A DNA stretch of 64,000 nt. Origin: Terrabacter sp. Ter38 (GTDB taxonomy: Bacteria; Actinomycetota; Actinomycetes; Actinomycetales; Dermatophilaceae). A program made the position numbers and the translations under genes. Location: positions 124,001 through 188,000 of the forward strand of contig NZ_JALJRZ010000002.1 of the NCBI RefSeq assembly GCF_024519435.1, written 5' to 3'. Shown one piece after another: positions 1-7,897 of this stretch (the first letter of the stretch is position 1; each line of letters starts with the position of its first letter). Under the pieces are notes generated by a model. That model was given only the letters and a program-made list of their open reading frames with translations. It did no database searches and had not been told where the DNA came from.

Positions 1-1
1 G

Positions 2-664
2 GCAACACGCGTCGAGGCGCTCGGGCGGATCCGGGATGGCCTGCGCCAATCAGGCATCTACGGCGCCGAGCAGTCGGTCGTGTCATCGCTTGCGAGTCGC
101 GTTCTGCGGCCAGGATCGACCCCAGCGACGGACAGGGCGTTGTCGACTGTGACGACCGAGTGGAAGGCAGAGGAGCGGCGACTCGGTGTCGAAATCCCAC
201 CTCGCACCTGGGCGTATCTGATGCGCGCACGCGCCGACTTGGATGCTGGCCTGGTCCTCGCGGGTGGAGGCGGCGAGCGCCAGCGAATGGATGCGGTCCA
301 GAGCATGCTGTGGCCGCGCGGCTGGCAACTCCGTGCTGAACAACTGAACGCTTGGAATCCGTTTGCCGCGAATCTGGCAGCGGCACCCGACGTGCTGCGG
401 TCTCTCGCTGCCGCAGGCGATCCCCCGCTCCCCCTCATCGGCGACTTCCGTGTACGCGTCCGGCGGGCCCTGGCGAGTATGGGCTCGGCGCAGGTCCTAG
501 CCACCCCCGATCAGGCCGGAGAGCTCGCAGATCTGCTCGTGGACGTCAGCGTCGAGCCGGTAGTGACCGAATACCTCAATGTCTATCCGCGGGTTGTGGA
601 GGTCGACCACCGGGCGAACGGCGACGTCGTCGTCGCGCTCGAACTGGCCGAGGTGTCGGCATGA
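2..664 (+). CDS. C-terminal part of probable DpdJ-like protein (5' end outside window)
   Basis: The reading frame is open from the first bases of the window, so only the last 220 or so residues of a longer protein are visible. The fragment is a mixed alpha/beta tail without helicase motifs, a signal peptide or membrane segments. Its stop overlaps the ATG of the next gene (ATGA), so the two are translationally coupled. The next two genes resemble DpdK and DpdD of the Dpd deazapurine-DNA systems. In such clusters a large DEAD/DEAH helicase, DpdJ, often accompanies dpdK, and this suggests the identity. The assignment rests on context; the fragment alone would be hypothetical. Base composition is clearly less GC-rich than the rest of the window. 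Confidence 0.4.
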   Translation, partial: ATRVEALGRIRDGLRQSGIYGAEQSVVSSLASRVLRPGSTPATDRALSTVTTEWKAEERRLGVEIPPRTWAYLMRARADLDAGLVLAGGGGERQRMDAVQSMLWPRGWQLRAEQLNAWNPFAANLAAAPDVLRSLAAAGDPPLPLIGDFRVRVRRALASMGSAQVLATPDQAGELADLLVDVSVEPVVTEYLNVYPRVVEVDHRANGDVVVALELAEVSA

Positions 665-1185
665 GACGGATTACGACTGGGGGCCGCGGGCAGACGCGGG
701 TTCTCAATGACCTCATGCAGAACCTGCTGGTCACAGAACTCCTGGTCCCTTCCGGGCAACTGTGGGTTCTGTCTCCTTGGATCTCCGATATTGACGTAAT
801 CGACAACACGGCGGGCCAGTTCAAGACCGTGCTGCCAGGTCTCCCATCACGAAGGATTCACCTGACCGAGGTCCTGATCGAACTGGCTCGTCGTGGGAGC
901 GACGTCCGCGTTCTGACCCGCGACGCTGAGAGCAACATCGTTGCGCGCCAGCGGCTCGAGAATGCCGGCGGCCTGGGCGCTAGGCCGGCGGTACGAATCC
1001 ATCCCAATCTCCACGACAAGGGCATCCTGGGCGACCGATTCCACCTCCAGGGATCGATGAACTTCACCTACTTCGGACAGACGATAAACGCTGAGGGCGT
1101 GACGTTGACGCGCGACCCCCACGCCATCGCGGAGACGCGGATCTCGTACAACGCCCTCTACGAAGGGGCCGGTCATGCAGGGTGA
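661..1185 (+). CDS. dpdK: phospholipase D-like domain protein, DpdK-like
   Basis: This 174-residue protein carries one phospholipase-D (HKD) motif: His118, Lys120 and Asp125 in HDKGILGD, followed by GSMN (Ser132, Asn134). One HKD motif per chain normally means that a homodimer forms the active site, as in bacterial PLD-fold nucleases. The phrase LWVLSPWISD near residues 34-43 is typical of restriction-associated PLD proteins. The ATG overlaps the previous stop, and the end overlaps the next gene by 11 nt, so it sits inside a tight operon. Family knowledge places DpdK on the DNA-restriction side of Dpd systems; nuclease activity here is inferred. DISARM DrmC is also a PLD protein, but the DpdD-like neighbour favours Dpd. 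Confidence 0.7.
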   Translation: MRRITTGGRGQTRVLNDLMQNLLVTELLVPSGQLWVLSPWISDIDVIDNTAGQFKTVLPGLPSRRIHLTEVLIELARRGSDVRVLTRDAESNIVARQRLENAGGLGARPAVRIHPNLHDKGILGDRFHLQGSMNFTYFGQTINAEGVTLTRDPHAIAETRISYNALYEGAGHAG

Positions 1186-3340
1186 CGAGTTTTTTGGGCC
1201 CGGTAACGACATCAAACCCGCACGCCTACACCCCGAGCACGAGACATCGATCGAGAACTGGCGCGCTGCCATCAGGCGTGGGCAGATCGCGTTTCTTCCG
1301 AGAGCGACCAGCGGAAACCTTTACTGGTACGGGTTTGCGCCCACGCAACGGGAGCAGAAAGAGTTGCTCACGCTGCTGGACGCCTGGGTAGGCCCCACAT
1401 TCAGCGACCTGCCGAGAAGCCGGGGGCGGCTGTACCCAAAGGATCCGTTTGACACGGCGCTGGCCACGAACGACGTGCCGCCACTTCGCTTTGAGGTTCT
1501 GCCTCGCGGCAGCGGAGCGGCTCGCGACGAGGTACGCCAAGCACTCCTGGTTCTCTCCAAGTTGGTGTGGAAGCGTCCCCGCTCTGAGTTCGACGCCCCA
1601 CGAACCACGGTCGAGGTGCTCGACGACTTGGGTCACGCAATTGGTGCTCAGGATCGGCGAATCGCCCTTGCATGCCTTCGTGAACTCGAAGCCTTCGCCG
1701 ATCTCGACCACTCGAACCTTGCGTTCCTCCGCTTGCGCGTACACGCCGGGCTTAGGGACGTGGCCGCAATCTTCGCCGACCAGGACCTGGAACACGTCCT
1801 CCAACTGCGTCGCCCACTCGGTATCACTCGACTGCTTCAGCACGCTGTCTACGAGCGCTACCTAGAAGCGGCCGACGCATCCGGCGAGGGAGCATCACTG
1901 CTCGAAGCTGCCGACCGGATCCCAACTGGGCTCCGAACACTCACAACAGGAGGCACCGCAGGAAGCCGGCCCGCGCTCGTCGTCGAGTTCGTGCTAGCCA
2001 GACTTGGAGGCGCCGCAACCGCCACGCTTGAGCGGTGGGCCGAGGAAGCTCAGTCCATCTCGCCGGCATTGACGGACACGCTCCGCCTGCTGATTGCGCC
2101 TAATGCTGAGCCAACTCAGACGCTTCCTGCTGACCCCTCGGCGAAGCCAGACGTCACGCCGACAGATGAACTCCACCGACTTATCGAAGAAGGTGAGTTC
2201 GCTGCGGCGATCATCGCCGGTCTGGCAGAGCCGCCATCGACGACCACGGCTGCCCTATTGCTCGGATGCATTCGCGAGCTCGAGGACACGCGTCTCGCCG
2301 GTGAAGTCGCGGCCTTCGTCGAGGCTTCGGGACTCGAGGCAGAGTCGCGAGAAGACGACGTCGTCGTCCGAGCCGATCTTGAATGGCTCGCGCACTTCCT
2401 GACCCCGCTGCGGAACCATGGGTGGCTCGGATGGTTCGACGCCCTCCGCTCGAACGATGTCGCGGGAATGGACGTCGATTTCAGCGTCAGCGCCGACTGG
2501 TCGCCGCTCGACCATGCGACTGTCGCCAACTGCCTGGCGTCGCTGGACGAAGAGTCGTTGGCTCGGCTGGGAGACCATGGCGGCGCGTTCATGGCAGCGC
2601 ACTCGTCGCTATTTGCGGGCTCAGACGGAGCCGAACTCTGTGAGCGTGTTCTCGCAGGCTTCGCCGTCAGCGAAAAGAACACCGTGGGAATCCGCATTCA
2701 GACGGTCGCACTCCTGGAGTACCTGTCCGCTTCCGGGCCAGAGCCAGAGACTCTGGCCTCCTCGCTTCTGTGGACAGAGGACATCCTCCGGGCGGGCACC
2801 TCGGCAGTCACTGCGAGCTGGACGGTCGATGTGCTCCAGGCCGCAACCGCCAGCCCGCAGGCCCTGTCGCTCGATGCCAAGACTCGACTGTTCTACAGCG
2901 CACTTGAGGTGCTAAGGCCTGTGCGCTCCAGCCTAAGCCTCGCTGAGATCGAGGGACTTCGACTCGTCGCCGACGAGTTGACTACGGCCCTGCCCGAGGA
3001 CTTCGAGATCAAGACCCTCGGTGAAGACCCGGCCGCGCCGTACCGCCACCTTGAAGATTCAGTCGTCGTGCTCTACTCGCTCACCGAGTCCGCAATTACC
3101 CGCGCCGCACAGGTCCTTCGGCGGCTCATCCCAGGCATCGATGTACGGACGGCGTCAGACCATGACGGCAGTCAGCAGTTGGCTGCGCTCAGCTCGAACG
3201 CCGATGTATTCGTCATGGTCGCGGCATCGGCGAAGCACGCTGCCACCAACTTCATCAAGGACCACCGCGGAGGTCGACCAGTCATCCAGGTGAACTCGCG
3301 CGGCTCGTCGGCCATTCTCCGAGAGTTGGCCGAGGGGTGA
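1175..3340 (+). CDS. dpdD: DpdD-like defence protein
   Basis: This 721-residue soluble protein has no membrane segment. The N-terminus (residues 1-110) has features I associate with DpdD: FFGPGNDI near residue 6, a WYGFAP segment near 50 and VGPTFSDL near 72. The middle is helical and repeat-like. A C-terminal alpha/beta region (from about 610) has alternating strands such as SVVVLYSLTESA and ADVFVMVAASAKHAA. The ATG at 1175 overlaps the PLD gene by 11 nt. Dpd proteins B to K accompany the DpdA transglycosylase that places deazapurines in DNA, and D to K are thought to restrict unmodified DNA. The molecular role of DpdD is not established. The match is from memory of the family and needs a profile search. 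Confidence 0.65.
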   Translation: MQGDEFFGPGNDIKPARLHPEHETSIENWRAAIRRGQIAFLPRATSGNLYWYGFAPTQREQKELLTLLDAWVGPTFSDLPRSRGRLYPKDPFDTALATNDVPPLRFEVLPRGSGAARDEVRQALLVLSKLVWKRPRSEFDAPRTTVEVLDDLGHAIGAQDRRIALACLRELEAFADLDHSNLAFLRLRVHAGLRDVAAIFADQDLEHVLQLRRPLGITRLLQHAVYERYLEAADASGEGASLLEAADRIPTGLRTLTTGGTAGSRPALVVEFVLARLGGAATATLERWAEEAQSISPALTDTLRLLIAPNAEPTQTLPADPSAKPDVTPTDELHRLIEEGEFAAAIIAGLAEPPSTTTAALLLGCIRELEDTRLAGEVAAFVEASGLEAESREDDVVVRADLEWLAHFLTPLRNHGWLGWFDALRSNDVAGMDVDFSVSADWSPLDHATVANCLASLDEESLARLGDHGGAFMAAHSSLFAGSDGAELCERVLAGFAVSEKNTVGIRIQTVALLEYLSASGPEPETLASSLLWTEDILRAGTSAVTASWTVDVLQAATASPQALSLDAKTRLFYSALEVLRPVRSSLSLAEIEGLRLVADELTTALPEDFEIKTLGEDPAAPYRHLEDSVVVLYSLTESAITRAAQVLRRLIPGIDVRTASDHDGSQQLAALSSNADVFVMVAASAKHAATNFIKDHRGGRPVIQVNSRGSSAILRELAEG

Positions 3341-3477
3341 CATCAGCCAGCAGACATCACCTGTGGTTCTTGCTGACGCATCGACTACAGGGCAACTGAC
3401 TCCCAACCGACAACCCTCCAAAGCCGAACGAAAGCGGCGGTCATGCCGCTAATCCGGACGCTGCACTGAGAGGGCTT
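3341..3477. other. short spacer at the edge of the defence segment
   Basis: This 137-nt gap separates the DpdD-like gene from the convergent sugar operon. I see no tRNA end, integrase remnant, direct repeat or strong terminator. Any attachment site for the island must lie elsewhere or be degenerate. Composition changes across it, from moderate to high GC. Confidence 0.5.
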
Positions 3478-4476
3478 TCACGGAATAGGGCGGCGTTTGG
3501 GGCCTCTACTGAGGATCAGTCGGTTGCCGCGCCAATTCATGACATACGGGTCGGTGATTTCGCCGATGAACTGGCCTCCGGTCTCGTTGCGGAAGGCGAG
3601 GAACTTCGTCTCGCCCGTCTCGCGGTCGTCGACGAACTTGCCGACGTAGAGGGTCGGGTCGTCGATCTCCTGAGCGCCGGCCAGGTCGTAGGGCCCCAGC
3701 ACCGACTCGGCCGACGCGATCCACACGCCACCCGTGATGCCGGCGGCGCGCGCCGCCTCGGGCATGTCCCCGACTGAGCAGTTGAAGAGCAGCACCTGCT
3801 TCCCGTCAACCACATGCGTCTGGAAGACCTCGAGCTGGCCAAACCCAGCCCCCGGCTCAGACAACGGCGACCGCAGCTCCCACTTCTCGAGATCAGCCGA
3901 CCACGCGTGCCCCACGACCCCCCGGTCCACCCGATCCGAGGGATCGGAGGCAGGACCAACAGCAGACCGAGCCGTGATCAACATGTGCCAGCCATCGCCA
4001 TCGGGGTCGGCCACCACCCACGGGTCGCGGAACGCCTCGTCGTGCCAGTTCCCCTCGGGCGGCGGCGCGTACTTCTCGTACCACCGCCCGTCAGCCTCGA
4101 GCACCGGCCCCGGCGCCTTGTCCCACATGTAGAGGTCAGAGGAGACGGCATACCCGATGGACTGCACGTTGGCGCCGTGCTCGTTGAGCCGAGCCCCGGT
4201 GTAGAACATGAACCACCGCCCGTCCGGGTGCCGCACGACCGACCCGGTCCACGTCGCGAGCTCGTCGAAGGCCGGCGCGTCCGAGCGCACGAGCGCGTCG
4301 ACGACCCGCTCCCAGTGGACCAGGTCAGACGACACCGCGTGCCCGATCGAGGCCCTGTAGTGCCGGGCGTGCGGGTCGCGCAGCGCCCGCGACGCGTAGA
4401 GGAAGAAGAGGTGGTACTGCTCCCCGTCGTCGACGAGCCAGAAGTCCCACACCCACGCCTCGGGGAGACGAAACAC
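3478..4476 (-). CDS. glycoside hydrolase family 32-type enzyme
   Basis: This 332-residue enzyme has a predicted five-bladed beta-propeller pattern. The three acidic signatures of GH32/GH68 are visible: WVWDFW with Asp11 as candidate nucleophile, FRDPW (Arg150-Asp151-Pro152) as transition-state stabiliser, and EVFQT with Glu216 as candidate acid/base. It is shorter than invertases, which carry an extra C-terminal beta-sandwich; this protein is essentially the propeller. There is no signal peptide, so it probably acts in the cytoplasm on sugars brought in by the transporter. The GTG start lies 3 nt after the stop of the upstream permease, making it the last gene of the operon. Fructose-containing oligosaccharides are the likely substrates, but specificity cannot be read from sequence. 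Confidence 0.85.
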   Translation of the reverse strand: MFRLPEAWVWDFWLVDDGEQYHLFFLYASRALRDPHARHYRASIGHAVSSDLVHWERVVDALVRSDAPAFDELATWTGSVVRHPDGRWFMFYTGARLNEHGANVQSIGYAVSSDLYMWDKAPGPVLEADGRWYEKYAPPPEGNWHDEAFRDPWVVADPDGDGWHMLITARSAVGPASDPSDRVDRGVVGHAWSADLEKWELRSPLSEPGAGFGQLEVFQTHVVDGKQVLLFNCSVGDMPEAARAAGITGGVWIASAESVLGPYDLAGAQEIDDPTLYVGKFVDDRETGETKFLAFRNETGGQFIGEITDPYVMNWRGNRLILSRGPKRRPIP

Positions 4477-4479
4477 GAT

Positions 4480-5424
4480 TCAGCCTTTCACGCCGGAGCT
4501 GGCGATGGAGTTGATGAAGGAGCGCTGGAAGGCCACGAACAACACGAGCACCGGCGCGGTGATCATCGTGGCGTACGCCATGATCTGACCCCACGAGGTG
4601 TTGAGCTGCTTGAAGTAGTCGATGCCGACCATGACCGGCCGCAGCTCCTCGGTCTGCACCGCCATGAGCGGCCAGAGGTACTGGTTCCACATCGGCAGGA
4701 AGGTGAGGATCGCGACCGTGGCGATCGCCGGCCCCGACAGCGGCATGACGATGCTCCGGTAGATGCGGAACCACCCCGCGCCGTCGACCTTCGCCGCCTC
4801 GTCGAGCTCCTTCGGGATGCTGTCGAAGTACTGGTAGAAGAGGAAGATCGAGAAGGCGTTGGCGATGAACGGGATGATCTGCACCTGGTAGGTGTCGAGC
4901 CAGCCCTGCGAGATGCCGTCCGGCCCGAGGAAGGGCAGCTGGTTCGACCACCACAGCAGCGGCAGCGCCAGCGTCTCGAAGGGCACGATGAGCGTCGCGA
5001 GGATGATCCCGAGCACCCCTCCCGCGCCGCGGAAGCCGATGCGCGACAGGGCGAAGGCCGCCATCGAGTTGACGACGATCCCGAGCACCACGGTGACGAC
5101 CGTGATGACGACCGAGTTCATCATGAACTGCGCGAAGGGCACTCTCCCGAAGACGCCGGTGTAGTTCGCCGTCGAGATGTCCCCGGTCGGCAGGAAGGCC
5201 TTGAAGCTGCCGAGGTCGTCGAAGATCTGCAGGTCGGGCTTGAAGCTCGACACGACCATGAAGACGAGGGGCAGACCGAAGACGAGGCACAGCACGATCC
5301 GCAGCAGGAGGCCGAGGGCGTGCCGGGCCGGGTGCGGCCGGTCGCCGCCACGGTGCTGCTCGGGGACGGCGGTCTCGGCGACGTGGGCCAGGCCCTCGGG
5401 GCCGGTGGTGACGGTGGCGCTCAT
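4480..5424 (-). CDS. carbohydrate ABC transporter permease (MalG-type)
   Basis: This 314-residue inner-membrane protein has about six hydrophobic segments; the first spans roughly residues 40-60. The binding-protein-dependent permease signature, which docks the ATPase, is seen as ELDEAAKVDGAGWFRIYRSIVMP. The ATG at 5424 overlaps the stop of the other permease (ATGA), so the pair is translationally coupled. A much longer frame extends upstream of this ATG but only shadows the neighbour. No ATP-binding subunit is encoded nearby; as in many actinobacterial sugar importers, a shared MsiK-type ATPase elsewhere probably drives it. Confidence 0.9.
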   Translation of the reverse strand: MSATVTTGPEGLAHVAETAVPEQHRGGDRPHPARHALGLLLRIVLCLVFGLPLVFMVVSSFKPDLQIFDDLGSFKAFLPTGDISTANYTGVFGRVPFAQFMMNSVVITVVTVVLGIVVNSMAAFALSRIGFRGAGGVLGIILATLIVPFETLALPLLWWSNQLPFLGPDGISQGWLDTYQVQIIPFIANAFSIFLFYQYFDSIPKELDEAAKVDGAGWFRIYRSIVMPLSGPAIATVAILTFLPMWNQYLWPLMAVQTEELRPVMVGIDYFKQLNTSWGQIMAYATMITAPVLVLFVAFQRSFINSIASSGVKG

Positions 5425-6368
5425 CGGACGACGTCCTTGTCTCGGGTGACGTAGCGGTTGAGCAGCGTGACGGCGAGCACGAGCACGAAGAAGGCGAGCG
5501 AGATCGCCGAGGCGTAGCCGGTCTGCTGCTGCTGGAAGCCGGTGCGCACCGCCATGAGCACGAGGGTCGACGTCGAGTCGAGCGGTCCGCCCTGGGTCAT
5601 GATGTTGACCTGGGTGAAGAGCGCGAACGCCGAGATCGTGATCGTGATGAGGATGAACGTGCGGGTCGCGCGCAGCCCCGGCCACGTGACGTAGCGGAAC
5701 TTCTGCCACCTGTCGGCCCCGTCGAGGTCGGCCGCCTCGTAGAGGTCGGCGGGGATGGTCTGCAGCCCGGAGAGCCAGATGACCATGTGGAAGCCCATCG
5801 CCTGCCACGCCGACATGAGGATGATGGCGAGCAGCGCCGTCTTCGGGTCGCCGAGCCAGTCCGGCCCGACGATCCCGAACTTGAGCAGCACCTCGTTGAT
5901 GAGGCCGTTCTTCTGGTACATGAACAGCCACAGCATCGACACGACGACCATCGAGGTGACGACCGGCAGGAAGTAGACGGTCCGGAAGAAGTTGACCCCG
6001 CGCATCTTGACGTTGACGAGCAGCGCCAGCCCGAGCGCGCACGCCGACTGCAGCGGCACGATGACCACGGCGAAGACGATCGTGTTGCGCAGCGACTTCC
6101 AGAACGTCTCGTCCTGGAAGAGGCGGACGAAGTTGTCGGTGCCGATGAACTCGGCCGGCCGGGGCGAGATGAGCCGGGCGTTCGTGAACGCCAGCCCGAA
6201 CGTCAGCCCGATCGGGATGAGCAGGAAGGTGATGAGCAGGACCGCCGCCGGCAGCAGCATGAGCAGTGCCGTCGTGGTCGATGAGCGAGAGCCCTTGGCC
6301 GGCTTGCGCTCCCGAAGCGTGGTCGCCGACGCGTTCTCGGCAGCAGTGATGGTGGACATGTCAGTCAC
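5421..6368 (-). CDS. carbohydrate ABC transporter permease (MalF-type)
   Basis: This 315-residue inner-membrane protein has six predicted membrane segments, the first around residues 33-55. The EAA-like coupling loop reads DLYEAADLDGADRWQKFRYVTWP. It pairs with the downstream permease to form the channel of a CUT1-type sugar importer. The GTG at 6368 directly abuts the TGA of the binding-protein gene. An ATG three codons later (6359) is an alternative start, and neither has a strong ribosome site, which suits translational re-initiation. Specificity is set by the binding protein and hinted at by the GH32 enzyme. Confidence 0.9.
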   Translation of the reverse strand: MTDMSTITAAENASATTLRERKPAKGSRSSTTTALLMLLPAAVLLITFLLIPIGLTFGLAFTNARLISPRPAEFIGTDNFVRLFQDETFWKSLRNTIVFAVVIVPLQSACALGLALLVNVKMRGVNFFRTVYFLPVVTSMVVVSMLWLFMYQKNGLINEVLLKFGIVGPDWLGDPKTALLAIILMSAWQAMGFHMVIWLSGLQTIPADLYEAADLDGADRWQKFRYVTWPGLRATRTFILITITISAFALFTQVNIMTQGGPLDSTSTLVLMAVRTGFQQQQTGYASAISLAFFVLVLAVTLLNRYVTRDKDVVR

Positions 6369-7664
6369 TCACTGGAAGTAGCCGTTGGACTTCTGGTTGG
6401 CGTCGATGTTCTTGACCGCCTGGTCGAGCGCCTGCTTGGGGTCGGCGCCGTTGAGGATGTCCTGCGCGGTCTTCGTGAACTCCGTCGCGATGAAGGGGTA
6501 GCCGGGCGTCACGGGACGCAACAGGGCGAACTTCTTCGCGTAGTCGAGGAAGATCTCGTTCTCCCCGCCCTTCTCGTAGCCCTTGACCTGCGCGGCGGCC
6601 GCGTCCGTCGCCGGGATGTTGTTCGTGTCCCGGGCCACGCTCGCGACGTACTTGTCCTGCGCCGCGAACTTCATGTAGTCGAGCGCGCCGGCCTGGTCGG
6701 AGCAGTTCTGCGAGATGCCCCACTGCCACGAGCCGCCACCGATCTTCGGGCCGGTGCCGAGGTCCGGCGGCGGGAGGAAGAGGGTGTCCTTGCCGAAGGC
6801 CTTGCGGGTGTCGACCGCCGTCCACGTGCCGTTGTAGAGGATCCCGGTCTTGCCGTTGATGAAGTCCTTGGCCGGGTCGGCGCCGGACTTGAGCGGGACC
6901 AGCCCGTCGGTGACGAGGCTCCGGAACCACGTCGCCCACTCGACGGCCTTCGGCCCGTTGAGGGAGCCCTCGGCCGTCTTGTAGCCGTCGCGGTTGATGA
7001 GGTCGCCGCCGAAGCTCTGGAGCATCGGGGAGTACGCGTAGGGCCACCACTCGCCGGTGAAGCTCGTCGCGATGTCGAGCGGGTTCTGGAAGTCGCCGGA
7101 CGCCTTGATCTTCTTCAGCGCCGCGTCGAACTCGTCCTTCGTCCACGGGGAGTCGGCGGTCGGGACGCGGATGCCGTACTTGTCGAGGATCGTCTTGCGC
7201 GTGACCATGACGAGCGCGACGTCGTAGTAGCCGTAGGAGTACGTCTTGTTGTCCCACTTGCCGAGCACCGTCGGCAGGTACTTCGAGAGCGTGGCGTCGA
7301 GCCCGTCGAGCGGCGCGAGGTAGCCGGCCCACGCCCAGTTCGGCACGTTGGGGCCGTCGATGTCGAGGATGCAGGGCAGCTTCTTGGAGGCCGCCGCCGC
7401 GACGACGGACTGGTTGTAGCTGTCCTGCGGGAAGGCCTGGATCTTGACCTTGTACTTGGACTGGCTCTTGTTGTAGTCGTTGACGATCGCCGTGATGGCC
7501 GCGAGCTCGGCCTTGTTGCCGGCGTTGTGCGTCCACATCGTCAGCTCGCCCCCGGCGCCGCCGGAGCTGGAGCTGCCGCCCTTGGTGCAGGCGGCCATGG
7601 AGAGGGGCAGCGCCGCGGCGAGCAGGCCGACGGCGACGCGCTTGGTGGTGGGGGTGAGCTTCAT
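6369..7664 (-). CDS. extracellular sugar-binding lipoprotein (ABC transporter)
   Basis: This 431-residue protein starts with a lipoprotein signal: a basic MKLTPTTKR, a hydrophobic stretch and the lipobox SMAAC, so the mature protein is anchored by Cys near residue 25. A Ser/Gly linker follows, then a family 1 solute-binding fold with sugar-contacting aromatics (WAWAGY, TGEWWPYAY, GGGSWQWG). The ATG at 7664 is chosen because GGAGGAACC precedes it and because the longer frame would bury the signal peptide. It is the first gene of the operon, and two LacI-type operators lie upstream, so sugar-responsive induction is likely. Confidence 0.9.
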   Translation of the reverse strand: MKLTPTTKRVAVGLLAAALPLSMAACTKGGSSSSGGAGGELTMWTHNAGNKAELAAITAIVNDYNKSQSKYKVKIQAFPQDSYNQSVVAAAASKKLPCILDIDGPNVPNWAWAGYLAPLDGLDATLSKYLPTVLGKWDNKTYSYGYYDVALVMVTRKTILDKYGIRVPTADSPWTKDEFDAALKKIKASGDFQNPLDIATSFTGEWWPYAYSPMLQSFGGDLINRDGYKTAEGSLNGPKAVEWATWFRSLVTDGLVPLKSGADPAKDFINGKTGILYNGTWTAVDTRKAFGKDTLFLPPPDLGTGPKIGGGSWQWGISQNCSDQAGALDYMKFAAQDKYVASVARDTNNIPATDAAAAQVKGYEKGGENEIFLDYAKKFALLRPVTPGYPFIATEFTKTAQDILNGADPKQALDQAVKNIDANQKSNGYFQ

Positions 7665-7697
7665 CGGTTCCTCCGTGGTGGGAAGGTCAGCGTCAGT

Positions 7698-7712
7698 GCT
7701 AAAACCTTTCAG
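7698..7712. promoter_or_regulatory. candidate LacI-family operator, copy 1
   Basis: GCTAAAACCTTTCAG is a near-palindrome of A/T arms around a central CC. It lies 34-48 nt upstream of the binding-protein ATG and matches the second copy 56 nt away. This layout is typical of autoregulated sugar operons with two LacI-family sites. Confidence 0.6.
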
Positions 7713-7753
7713 CCCCGAAGGTAGCGGCTCTGTCCAACCTTCCACAAGAGGTT

Positions 7754-7768
7754 GCTAAAACCTTTTCA
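7754..7768. promoter_or_regulatory. candidate LacI-family operator, copy 2
   Basis: GCTAAAACCTTTTCA has arms AAAA/TTTT around CC, close to the TGAAAACGTTTTCA-like sites of the family. It is one of two copies in the spacer between the transporter operon and the divergent lacI-type gene, so the regulator could control both. Confidence 0.65.
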
Positions 7769-7897
7769 CCAGCAGGTATGCCGTGCCGGCGCCCTTACCG
7801 TGGGGTACGCTGTCCGCGGGCGCCCCGGGAGGGGGGCACCCGGCATACGCGATCCGGCGGTGCCGCGCCGAATGCGACGAACCGACGGGGGTGGCAG

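Noticed and set aside
3814-5454. Long plus-strand open frame opposite the sugar operon (546 residues)
   Set aside because: It is Arg/Val/Asp/Glu-biased antisense of three well-recognised genes, has no motif and is a product of high-GC shadowing.
4480-6042. 520-residue extension of the MalG-type permease upstream of 5424
   Set aside because: The added residues are a shadow of the MalF-type permease in another frame. The ATG at 5424 with ATGA overlap is the natural start.
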